Source of the DNA: a bacterium
Lineage (GTDB): Bacteria; Cyanobacteriota; Vampirovibrionia; Obscuribacterales; Obscuribacteraceae
Direction of reading: 5' to 3'
NCBI GenBank assembly: GCA_030431355.1
Contig: JAUIJG010000255.1
Location: 1-7,703, forward strand
Length of the DNA stretch: 7,703 nt
Shown here: positions 1 to 5,283 of the stretch, one piece after another
How positions within the stretch are numbered: position 1 is the first letter of the stretch
Layout: every line of letters starts with the position of its first letter
Translations under genes and position numbers: made by a program
Notes under the pieces: generated by a model
Told to the model about the DNA's origin: nothing
Database searches by the model: none
What the model saw: only the letters and a program-made list of their open reading frames with translations

Positions 1-55
1 GAGGCGGCTTCTCTTGAAAAACACGGATTAGTTCCGTCTTCTAAAATGGAATTTT

Positions 56-84
56 CAGGACCACATTCTAGTGGTCCTGTTTTT
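56..84 (+). terminator. Rho-independent terminator of an upstream plus-strand gene
   Basis: A perfect 9-bp stem (CAGGACCAC at 56-64, GTGGTCCTG at 71-79) with loop ATTCTA is followed at once by TTTTT (80-84). The T-run lies only on the plus side, so it ends a transcript entering from the left edge. The gene itself is almost wholly outside the window. Plus-strand frames stop at 15-17 (TGA) and 29-31 (TAG), both sensible distances before the hairpin. The third frame runs to TAG at 88-90, through the hairpin, which is less likely. No product can be named from so few residues. Confidence 0.85.
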
Positions 85-120
85 CAATAGTTTTTCTTAT
101 ATCATATAGTATTTTCTAAC

Positions 121-158
121 AAAAGGGAGAAAGCCACTGCCGGAGCAGCAGCTTTCTC
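121..158 (-). terminator. Rho-independent terminator of the S1 gene
   Basis: Arms GAGAAAGC (127-134) and GCTTTCTC (151-158) pair perfectly over 8 bp, and inside them TGC/GCA can add a small inner stem. Read on the minus strand, the hairpin is followed by CCTTTTGTT (126 down to 118), a T-rich tail. It lies about 70 bases past the S1 stop codon, and the plus-strand side has no T-run, so it serves the minus strand. Confidence 0.7.
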
Positions 159-196
159 GATCAAGTGGATGCATTACTGCATTCTCCTGATATAAG

Positions 197-241
197 GGTG
201 CTTTTCAGCACCGGGTTGATACAAGGTCAGGCAACCTGACC
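197..241 (-). repeat. Two small hairpins at the 3' end of the S1 gene
   Basis: A perfect inverted repeat GGTCAGG-CAA-CCTGACC (225-241) spans the S1 stop codon. A second one, GGTGC-TTTTCA-GCACC (197-212), lies just beyond it. On the minus strand the first is followed by TTGTATC and the second by CTTATAT, so either could help stop transcription or protect the 3' end, but neither has a real T-run. They probably act, if at all, together with the stronger terminator at 121-158. Confidence 0.35.
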
Positions 242-1363
242 GCTTTCGGTTCTCACAGCTTCGGGCATGCCCTTTCTTGTGAGAGCCAACCTTCTGTGGG
301 AGGCGTCGATGGTCTTAACTTTGACCCGAACATGTTCGCCGACCTGGAGGGTCTCAGTGACCTTTCCGGGACCGGAGCCAGCCGAGAGAAGCTCGGAGAC
401 ATGGAGCAAACCATCGGTGCAATCGGCCAGGGTGACGAAGGCGCCATAGTCCTGAAAGCGTGCCACCACGCCTTCGAGAATATCGCCTTCCTTAATAGAA
501 GCGAAGAATTCATCCTGCATCGCAGCCCGGCGACTGAGTGAGACCTGCCGCTTCTCGGGATTGACGTTGAGGACCTTCACCTCCACCTGATCGCCGATAA
601 AGAGCACCGTATTGGGCTCCACGGATCGATCTCCGCACACTTCGGAACGATGGATAAGACCGGTCACTCCGCCGCCGAGATCCACAAGCACGCCAGGAGT
701 GATGTGCTTCGCCACGGTACCGGTGATGATATCACCTTTGTTGATGGTGGCGAGCTGTTCATCCTGACGCAACTCCATCGCTCTGCGCTGAGAGAGAATC
801 AGCTGTCCATAGCGACCCTTTACGGAGTTGGCTTCCAGAACCTTGACCGGAACTTCAACTTCGAGGAGGTCTTCGAGACTGCCACGATAGTTGATCTCCG
901 AACGAGGAATGAAAGCACGAACACCGCAGATCACAGCCTTGACACCCGCCACACGACCGCCACGCGAATGCTGGACAGCATACACTTTAGCGATGCCGAC
1001 GTCGCCGGATTCCACGAGCTTCATCAGCTCAATCCAGCTACTGGCGCGATTTCGAGAAAGCTCGACAGCTCCCTCGTCATCGGGTTCGGAGAATACAAGG
1101 AATGTGTAGCTTTCTCCAACTTCAAGCTCTTCAGAGCATTCTTTGAAGCTGGCCTGGGAGTCGGCTTTCTGGCCGATGTCGACGATGTAGCTGTTCTTAG
1201 ACTTCGTCACGACGATGCCTTCCACGATCGCATTGCGAAGAGGCGGCTTGGGAAGTTCTATGGCAAGCATCAGCTTATCGAACTCGCTGAGTTCTTCTCC
1301 TGCTGCCAGTTTGCGATCCAGTGTAAACATCTTCTTGTTCATTTTTTTGTTTTGTCCTTTCAT
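227..1363 (-). CDS. rpsA: 30S ribosomal protein S1 (four S1 domains)
   Basis: This is a 378-aa protein built of four consecutive S1/OB-fold RNA-binding domains at about residues 44-106, 115-192, 208-282 and 290-367. Domains 3 and 4 are the most canonical: GDIITGTVAKHITPGVLVDLGG...GLIHRSE and GDILEGVVARFQDYGAFVTL...GLLHVSEL, each closing with an LSRR or LTRK motif. Domains 1 and 2 are more divergent, as in the ribosome-docking end of S1. Family knowledge: S1 holds mRNA on the 30S subunit. Six domains are usual in proteobacteria, and shorter forms of three to four occur in cyanobacteria and Gram-positives. The start is uncertain. ATG at 1363 has no Shine-Dalgarno, while ATG at 1342 (residue 8) has AAAGGA 12 nt upstream. 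The gene is alone on its strand, with its own leader and terminator. A general S1-domain RNA-binding protein is the main alternative. Confidence 0.87.
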   Translation of the reverse strand: MKGQNKKMNKKMFTLDRKLAAGEELSEFDKLMLAIELPKPPLRNAIVEGIVVTKSKNSYIVDIGQKADSQASFKECSEELEVGESYTFLVFSEPDDEGAVELSRNRASSWIELMKLVESGDVGIAKVYAVQHSRGGRVAGVKAVICGVRAFIPRSEINYRGSLEDLLEVEVPVKVLEANSVKGRYGQLILSQRRAMELRQDEQLATINKGDIITGTVAKHITPGVLVDLGGGVTGLIHRSEVCGDRSVEPNTVLFIGDQVEVKVLNVNPEKRQVSLSRRAAMQDEFFASIKEGDILEGVVARFQDYGAFVTLADCTDGLLHVSELLSAGSGPGKVTETLQVGEHVRVKVKTIDASHRRLALTRKGMPEAVRTESGQVA

Positions 1364-1587
1364 GACTTAATTTTTTATGCTCGACCGAGATCGAGCGGTT
1401 CAACAACTGCACCTTCAACTCTCCAAAAACGGCAAGCGGCAGCAATCCGAATCACTGTTAGGGTGATTCGAAATCGCTGTGGGTCAATAACTACGGGTTA
1501 TTTAGCTTTGTTGGATTCGCCGGTAAGGAAAAATTGTAAAGGTGTAACTTAACCTTAACGATGGACAATATCCAAAGCAAGCAATTT
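1364..1587 (-). promoter_or_regulatory. Long structured 5' leader of the S1 gene
   Basis: About 220 bases lie between the predicted promoter and the S1 start with no gene on either strand. In minus-strand order the leader holds AATAAC-TACGG-GTTATT (1486-1502), a perfect 8-bp hairpin CGAATCAC-(7)-GTGATTCG (1448-1470), and GCTCGA-CCGAGA-TCGAGC (1379-1396), which ends 15 nt before the ATG at 1363. None is followed by a T-run on the minus strand, so they do not look like terminators. Ribosomal protein S1 is known to repress its own mRNA through leader structure in E. coli; a similar role here is inference. Confidence 0.45.
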
Positions 1588-1592
1588 TGCGC

Positions 1593-1622
1593 AATATATA
1601 AGCCCTGTCTTCTTTTTGCCAA
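1593..1622 (-). promoter_or_regulatory. Predicted sigma70-type promoter of the S1 gene
   Basis: Read on the minus strand, TTGGCA (1622-1617) is followed after 16 bp by TATATA (1600-1595), or after 18 bp by TATATT (1598-1593). These are good -35 and -10 matches, placing the transcript start near 1587. The call rests on sequence match and orientation only. Confidence 0.5.
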
Positions 1623-1726
1623 GATTAAACACAGCCGATAGCCGCGCCATTGTTTAACCGAATATCCCCAATACCACAAGTAGCGGGGGCTGAGAAGCCA
1701 GAGACTTTTATGAGAGACTACACCAC

Positions 1727-1752
1727 TTGCGCTAGCCAACCTGGCTTATAAT
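1727..1752 (+). promoter_or_regulatory. Predicted rnpB promoter
   Basis: A perfect TATAAT (1747-1752) sits 8 bases before the 5' end deduced for RNase P RNA at 1761. The -35 is weak: TTGCGC at 1727-1732 leaves only a 14-bp spacer, and CACTTG at 1724-1729 would give 17 bp. The -10 and its distance to the RNA end make the promoter credible. Confidence 0.6.
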
Positions 1753-1760
1753 TGGCATTG

Positions 1761-2103
1761 GAAGTAGCGCAGACCGTCGCGTCTACCCTGGTAGATGAGG
1801 AAAGTCCGGGCACCATAGGGCTGGTTGCTGGGTAACTCCCAGTGCGCGTGAGCGTGAGGATAGTGCCACAGAAATGATGACCGCCAGGCTCAGCCTGGTA
1901 AGGGTGCAACGGTGCGGTAAGAGCGTCACCAGCAAGATCGAGAGGTCTTGGCTAGGTAAACCCCGCTGAAGGTGCAAGGCTAAGGTATATCTCAAATAGC
2001 GGTGGCCCGCCGTCTTGAGTTGCCGATGCTGCTGGAGAGTATGGGTAACCATACTCCTAGAGAGATGACGGTCTAGAACAGAACCCGGCTTATGCGCTGC
2101 TTC
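1761..2103 (+). ncRNA. rnpB: RNase P RNA, bacterial type A
   Basis: This is the catalytic RNA that trims the 5' leader of precursor tRNAs with the protein RnpA. The universal 5' core GAGGAAAGTCCGGGC is at 1797-1811 and the matching 3' core AGAACAGAACCCGGCTTA at 2075-2092; together they form P4 and its junctions. GGTAAACCCC at 1955-1964 is the L15 loop, whose GGU pairs with the tRNA CCA end. GAGTATGG-GTAA-CCATACTC (2037-2056) is a perfect stem capped by a GNRA tetraloop, as expected for P18. The ends were set by P1: 1761-1770 pairs with 2094-2103 over 10 bp with one G-U. At 343 nt it is compact for the class. No clear terminator follows, and trmD converges 18 bases downstream. Confidence 0.96.
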
Positions 2104-2121
2104 TATAATTTCTCGAAAAAT

Positions 2122-2844
2122 TCAATCGGACAGAGAGGATAATTGGTCAATCTCATCCTGGCTGAGATTGAGCTTTTCAAAAAGATCCGGTCTGCGCTCC
2201 CTGGTCCTCTTCAGGGCCTGCAGTCGACGCCAACGCGCTATCTCTTTGTGGTCTCCGGAGCGAACAATTTCAGGGACGATCATATCTCGATACTCAGCCG
2301 GCTTGGTGTATTGAGGTCCTTCAAGAAGTCCATCGGCAAAAGATTCATTCAACACCGATGCATTCTTACCCACCACCCCGGGGACAAACCGAGACACAGC
2401 ATCTATTATCACCAGAGAAGGCAGTTCACCCCCGGTCAATACATAGTCTCCGATGGAATATTCCTCGGTTGCCAGTCGTCGAATTCTCTCATCAAATCCC
2501 TCATAGTGCCCACAAAAGATAGTGATCTCGGACTCTTTAGCCAACTCCATGGCCCTATCATGGTGGAACTGTTTTCCCTGGGGGCTCATAAGAATAACCG
2601 GGCTGCTCCTGTCTCTCTCCAGCGATTCGAAGGCTTGATAGAAGGGTTCCGGCTTCAAAACCATACCAGCTCCGCCACCATAAGGAGTATCATCCACCCG
2701 ACGATAATTATCCGTGCAAAAGTCCCTGGGATTACAGGTTGATACCTTTATTTTGCCAGCTTTCTGCCCTCTCCCCACGATACTTGTGTCGCAATAGGTA
2801 GAGATTAGCTGAGGAAATAGCGTAACCACATGAAATGTCAGCAT
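2122..2844 (-). CDS. trmD: tRNA (guanine-N1)-methyltransferase TrmD
   Basis: TrmD methylates G37 next to the tRNA anticodon (m1G37) using S-adenosylmethionine, preventing +1 frameshifting. The 240-aa product has normal family length. It shows the N-terminal FHVVTLFPQLI, the PYGGGAGMVLKPEP segment (54-67), the SAM-binding trefoil-knot motifs CGHYEGFDER (111-120) and SIGDYVLTGGELP (130-142), and GLLEGPQYTKP (172-182). The arginine equivalent to E. coli Arg154 is R152. The position of catalytic Asp169 is glutamate (E167, in NESF), which I recall from other TrmD lineages. The start is ATG at 2844, because family homology begins there. The frame stays open to an ATG at 2982, but the extra 46 residues are arginine- and cysteine-rich and unlike TrmD. 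The usual neighbours rimM and rplS are absent. Confidence 0.96.
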   Translation of the reverse strand: MLTFHVVTLFPQLISTYCDTSIVGRGQKAGKIKVSTCNPRDFCTDNYRRVDDTPYGGGAGMVLKPEPFYQAFESLERDRSSPVILMSPQGKQFHHDRAMELAKESEITIFCGHYEGFDERIRRLATEEYSIGDYVLTGGELPSLVIIDAVSRFVPGVVGKNASVLNESFADGLLEGPQYTKPAEYRDMIVPEIVRSGDHKEIARWRRLQALKRTRERRPDLFEKLNLSQDEIDQLSSLSD

Positions 2845-2878
2845 TCTGAGACATCCGAAAAGATACCGGCAGCAAGCT

Positions 2879-2906
2879 ATTCTAGCAAGCCTGAACGAAA
2901 CTTGAA
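2879..2906 (-). promoter_or_regulatory. Possible trmD promoter
   Basis: On the minus strand TTCAAG (2906-2901), a 16-bp spacer and TAGAAT (2884-2879) would place the transcript start about 28 bases before the trmD ATG. The -35 is poor, so this is only the best candidate seen. Confidence 0.3.
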
Positions 2907-3021
2907 GTGAAAAATCGAATATCCTGTTTACTCTGTTGTAACGCCGAAGAAGCCTATTCTCAGTGCCTCTAGATTGATTCATTACAAATATGAAGGAAAG
3001 AGTGACAGGTACTTCATTTGA

Positions 3022-3044
3022 GTTCTGATCATCTGATCGAGAAC
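3022..3044. repeat. Near-palindrome in the trmD / membrane-protein divergent gap
   Basis: GTTCT-GATCA (3022-3031) and TGATC-g-AGAAC (3034-3044) form a 10-bp inverted repeat with a 2-base centre and a single unpaired G. The tiny centre suits a dimeric DNA-binding protein better than an RNA hairpin. It lies between two divergently transcribed genes. The rest of 2845-3262 holds no gene that I can support. Confidence 0.4.
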
Positions 3045-3248
3045 ATAAAGAGTACTTAGATAAGACCGATGAATCAAAAGACCTGCTCCAGAATACTCCA
3101 TAACACTGCCAAACATAAATACAGAAGAATCACTGCCGGCAAGGGATGATTCGGAGTAAACAGGCATGGAATGTTCGCATAAAGCATGAACAACCGGATG
3201 ATTACTCCCCTGAGGAGAGATCGTCTGCAATACACAAACGAAAACCCG

Positions 3249-3262
3249 GGAGGAAATTTCCG
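3249..3262 (+). promoter_or_regulatory. Shine-Dalgarno that sets the start at 3263
   Basis: GGAGG (3249-3253) lies 9 nt before ATG at 3263. The bases between include the palindrome GGAAATTTCC (3252-3261), which overlaps the last two bases of the Shine-Dalgarno. The earlier in-frame ATG at 3146 has AAGGG directly abutting it, which is too close to work well. Confidence 0.7.
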
Positions 3263-3682
3263 ATGAGGAAAGCTCTCTTGAATTTGTTTTTCATCCTGCT
3301 TTTCGGTCTGGTTTTCTCTTCTTTGCTTGGCTTCGGCATGTACATGGCAGAGAAGCGCGAACTGGCAAATACAGCTGCTTCGGAACGATATTCGGTGATT
3401 GAGATTTCCGGCTCCCTTGTCATGGACAATGGATCCGCATCTCTTCCCGGAACTCCAGGAGCACAAGCCCCCTACCCCCACATGCTCAAACTCGGTAAAA
3501 GAGTCTATCTGCTGGACTTCACCGATGAGCCGGCTATCGAGCGATTCGCAGAAGAACGAGCCGACTCCTATCTCAAAGTCTCCGGCGTGAAGAGAATCGA
3601 AGTGAGCGAAGCCCCGGACGGTACCAAAACCGAATGGGTAGTCATCAAAGTGCTCAAAATCAAGGCTTTCAACCCTCGATAG
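3263..3682 (+). CDS. Small membrane-anchored protein, function unknown
   Basis: I do not recognise this 139-aa protein. The N-terminus (MRK, then hydrophobic residues about 5-27 rich in L and F) is a single membrane anchor or uncleaved signal; no lipobox cysteine is present. A short charged helix (AEKRELA) follows. The remaining hundred residues alternate short beta-like strands, such as YSVIEISGSLV, RVYLLDF, YLKVSGV and WVVIKVLKI, with a helix around PAIERFAEERA. That order recalls a small OB-like beta barrel displayed outside the cytoplasm, but this is inference from pattern alone. The gene is divergent from trmD and stands alone. A long inverted repeat at 3787-3830 may end its transcript. 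Confidence 0.7.
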   Translation: MRKALLNLFFILLFGLVFSSLLGFGMYMAEKRELANTAASERYSVIEISGSLVMDNGSASLPGTPGAQAPYPHMLKLGKRVYLLDFTDEPAIERFAEERADSYLKVSGVKRIEVSEAPDGTKTEWVVIKVLKIKAFNPR

Positions 3683-3786
3683 CGAGCGCTGGAAGCATAC
3701 TCTTCAGGAGACAAAAGTAAGGAATGCGGTCCCCTTTCGCTGCAAGAACCAGGCCTCCGCCTAGATCGCAGAACCGTTTGACGAAT

Positions 3787-3847
3787 GGGTCATGCTCGAT
3801 TACAAGTCACTTTGACTGCGAGCATGACCCAATTCATTCTTCTTTTT
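3787..3847 (+). terminator. Long hairpin, probable terminator after the small membrane protein
   Basis: GGGTCATGCTCG (3787-3798) pairs perfectly over 12 bp with CGAGCATGACCC (3819-3830), and GAAT/ATTC can extend it past one unpaired base. Inside, AGTCA/TGACT adds five pairs around a CTT loop. The T-rich stretch TTCTTCTTTTT begins only some 7 bases downstream (ending 3847), so it is not a textbook terminator. It could instead be an RNA-stabilising end or a binding site. It starts about 105 bases past the stop at 3682. Bases 3683-3786 show nothing else. Confidence 0.5.
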
Positions 3848-3854
3848 AACGCTT

Positions 3855-3919
3855 TATACTATTTGATATAGTTTTCTCTGTGAACAATCCTGATTATCAG
3901 AAAATAGCAACTCTATTTT
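3855..3919 (+). promoter_or_regulatory. Cluster of three palindromes upstream of the TPR gene
   Basis: Three inverted repeats lie in a row: ACTAT-TTGAT-ATAGT (3858-3872), CTGAT-T-ATCAG (3890-3900) and the perfect 7-bp AAAATAG-CAACT-CTATTTT (3901-3919). The first overlaps two -10-like hexamers, TATACT (3855-3860) and TATAGT (3867-3872). TTTAAC at 3845-3850 would be a weak -35 for the latter at 16 bp. A promoter with operators for the TPR gene is a reasonable reading, but no regulator can be named. Confidence 0.4.
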
Positions 3920-4004
3920 GATTAGCCTGACAGCAGATCGGGAACTTTCAAGAAAGGGGAAAACATATCCACCAGATAAGTATCAGAAACGAGCATAAAC
4001 AGTC

Positions 4005-4706
4005 TTGGAAGCAACCTGGGAAAAACTGAAACTAGACGCGAACCACGCCGTAGGAAGGGGTGACTTTCAAGCAGCATGCGATAGCTGGCTAAAAGCACTG
4101 GAAGCGCTGGACGACTACGAAGATCACGATCCGCGGGTGGCTCTGACCCTGGATCGTCTTGCCGATACCCTCTGTAAAGCAGACAAAAAAGAACAAGCCG
4201 TGCCGGTTCTAATCTACTGTGTAGAACTGAAAGAGAGGGTACTTGGCGGCGATCATATAGAACTGGCCAATACATTAAACAACCTGGCCGAGCTTCACTA
4301 TTCAATGGGTAAATTCGCGGAAGGACAGCCCCTTTCGGAAAGAATCATGTCCATCTACGAGCAGGTGTTCGGCAGGGAGCATCTGGGATTGGCTATGATC
4401 GCCAACTTTCTTGCGCTTATCTATCATGGTCAGGGCAACTACGACAAAGCAGAGATTCTCTACAAAAGAGCCCTTTCAATAAAACAGAAAGTGCTGGGAT
4501 ACAACCATTCGGAAGTGGCACTGCTGATGGAGAACTACGCTTCTCTCCTTTACCAGACAAACAGAACAGAAGAAGCAGACAATCTATGTTCCAATGTGGG
4601 GACTGCCTCAGGACTGTGGAAGAAAATGGCAGCCCAGACCAATCAACAGCTAACCCAGGGAAGCATAGCCGACAAGCTATCCACCGTTAAACGCGAAAAA
4701 CAGTAA
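4005..4706 (+). CDS. TPR protein of the kinesin-light-chain type
   Basis: This 233-aa soluble protein has no signal peptide or membrane segment. It consists almost wholly of tetratricopeptide repeats at about residues 8-41, 44-80, 86-122, 128-164 and 170-194. The helix-A motifs TLDRLAD, TLNNLAE, IANFLAL and MENYAS recur every 42 residues, the long TPR spacing of kinesin light chain (TPR_10/TPR_12 families). DPRVALTL, HIELANTL and HSEVALLM mark the repeat junctions. Such repeats bind other proteins; no partner or catalytic domain is visible. The start is TTG: an in-frame TAA lies at 3996-3998, the first repeat begins almost at once, and no ATG is available before it. No good Shine-Dalgarno precedes the TTG; the nearest purine-rich run, AAAGGGGA, ends some 45 bases upstream. 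The last 40 residues are polar and probably disordered. Confidence 0.85.
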   Translation: MEATWEKLKLDANHAVGRGDFQAACDSWLKALEALDDYEDHDPRVALTLDRLADTLCKADKKEQAVPVLIYCVELKERVLGGDHIELANTLNNLAELHYSMGKFAEGQPLSERIMSIYEQVFGREHLGLAMIANFLALIYHGQGNYDKAEILYKRALSIKQKVLGYNHSEVALLMENYASLLYQTNRTEEADNLCSNVGTASGLWKKMAAQTNQQLTQGSIADKLSTVKREKQ

Positions 4707-4805
4707 AAATTAATTGCGTGCGCCACCATCGCTAACTCCAAATCATGCTCTTTTATACTGAAACGAAGAAGATCAAGATCTAAATTGGAACATTATCTCT
4801 TGCCG

Positions 4806-4852
4806 AGAGAGTAGTGATTGTTCTACTTTACAAGCACCAATTCTCTTTTTTT
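4806..4852 (+). terminator. Probable terminator of the TPR transcript
   Basis: Nested arms AGAGA/TCTCT (4806-4810 with 4842-4846), GTG/CAC (4814-4816 with 4835-4837) and TTGT/ACAA (4818-4821 with 4830-4833) fold into an interrupted stem closing on TCTACTTT. Seven consecutive T residues (4846-4852) follow. The stem is AT-rich and has internal loops, so strength is doubtful, but position and T-run fit an end 100-150 bases past the TPR stop. Confidence 0.45.
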
Positions 4853-4873
4853 CTCTTCGGTAACGCCATAGAC

Positions 4874-4945
4874 CTATCAGCCTTATCTACTTTTCCACCA
4901 TTCTGTCCGATGCGATTTTCGCACCTGGTGAAAAGTACCTGATAG
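4874..4945. repeat. 72-nt composite inverted repeat
   Basis: The outer arms CTATCAG (4874-4880) and CTGATAG (4939-4945) pair perfectly. Inside them TACTTTTC-c-ACCA (4888-4900) pairs with TGGTGAAAAGTA (4926-4937) over 12 bp with one bulged C. At the tip TGCGA-TTT-TCGCA (4911-4923) forms a 5-bp hairpin. The asymmetric bulges (CCTTATC opposite C, and ten bases opposite CC) are typical of a folded RNA rather than of transposon ends, but a small mobile-repeat origin is not excluded. Confidence 0.75.
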
Positions 4946-4977
4946 CTCATCGCGTGTTCTCACGTGGGCGAACATCC

Positions 4978-4993
4978 CCAGGACAGAAAGAGA
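4978..4993 (+). repeat. Direct repeat, copy 1 (16 nt)
   Basis: CCAGGACAGAAAGAGA occurs here and again, exactly, 179 bases downstream. This copy overlaps a short stem in which CCCA (4977-4980) can pair with TGGG starting at 4995, putting GGACAGAAAGAGA in the loop. Confidence 0.7.
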
Positions 4994-5140
4994 TTGGGAA
5001 TGCCACCAACGTATCGATGGAATTCTAAGTAAGTAAGAGCTTGGAACGGACAAAGACAGTTAAGCAGCCATATGAACGGATGTCGGCGTGAATCTCCGAT
5101 GGACTTTCTCACCAATCTTCCGAATTCTATGAACAGAATC

Positions 5141-5179
5141 GTCGACCGAATCTAGACCAGGACAGAAAGAGAGGTCGAC
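5141..5179 (+). repeat. Stem-loop carrying direct repeat copy 2
   Basis: GTCGACC (5141-5147) and GGTCGAC (5173-5179) form a perfect 7-bp stem. The 25-nt loop ends in the second exact copy of CCAGGACAGAAAGAGA (5157-5172). As with copy 1, the motif abuts the 3' arm. A purine-rich GGA-containing loop would suit an RNA-binding protein, but none can be named. Confidence 0.6.
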
Positions 5180-5186
5180 AAATTTC

Positions 5187-5212
5187 CCGGGAATCTATAT
5201 TTGCTTCCCCGG
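5187..5212 (+). repeat. GC-rich stem-loop
   Basis: CCGGGAA (5187-5193) pairs with TTCCCCGG (5205-5212) over 7 bp with one bulged C, closing an 11-nt AT-rich loop. It sits between the stem-loop at 5141-5179 and the terminator-like hairpin at 5239-5272. TTCCCGGGAA (5184-5193) is also a plain palindrome. Confidence 0.5.
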
Positions 5213-5238
5213 ATTGGACTATCCAGCTGCTTTTGTCG

Positions 5239-5272
5239 CCCGGCTCGAAAATCCCTTCGAGTACGGGTTTTT
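5239..5272 (+). terminator. Terminator or attenuator just before the 119-aa gene
   Basis: CCCG-g-CTCGAA (5239-5249) pairs with TTCGAG-ta-CGGG (5256-5267) around the loop AATCCC, followed immediately by TTTTT (5268-5272). This is a textbook rho-independent terminator in the plus direction. The start codon of the next gene is only 33 bases further, with no promoter between, so that gene's transcription seems to have to pass through it. That points to attenuation, or to a separate RNA ending here. Confidence 0.7.
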
Positions 5273-5283
5273 CCTGTAACAAC

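Noticed and set aside
650..1552. 300-codon open frame on the plus strand opposite the S1 gene
   Set aside because: It is the antisense of a clear four-domain S1 protein, its translation has no recognisable domain, and it runs on into the hairpin-rich leader.
1546..1561. Pho-box-like CTTAACCT with TTAAC repeats
   Set aside because: One good match plus a 6-bp repeat does not show the regular spacing of Pho boxes in either cyanobacteria or Bacillus; it is probably chance in AT-rich DNA.
1625..1657. TTAAACA / TGTTTAA inverted repeat with a 19-base spacer
   Set aside because: The arms are short, AT-only except for one base, and widely spaced, so chance is a sufficient explanation.
2143..2742. 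199-codon open frame on the plus strand across trmD
   Set aside because: It lies antisense to a certain TrmD gene and has no domain resemblance.
2845..2982. 46-residue N-terminal extension of TrmD from the ATG at 2982
   Set aside because: Family homology starts exactly at ATG 2844, and the extra residues have the composition of untranslated DNA read through.
4853..5272. tmRNA, 6S RNA or SRP RNA in the gene-free region
   Set aside because: No tRNA-like end with CCA, no tag reading frame, no long central-bubble hairpin covering the whole region, and no SRP Alu or S-domain motif was seen.
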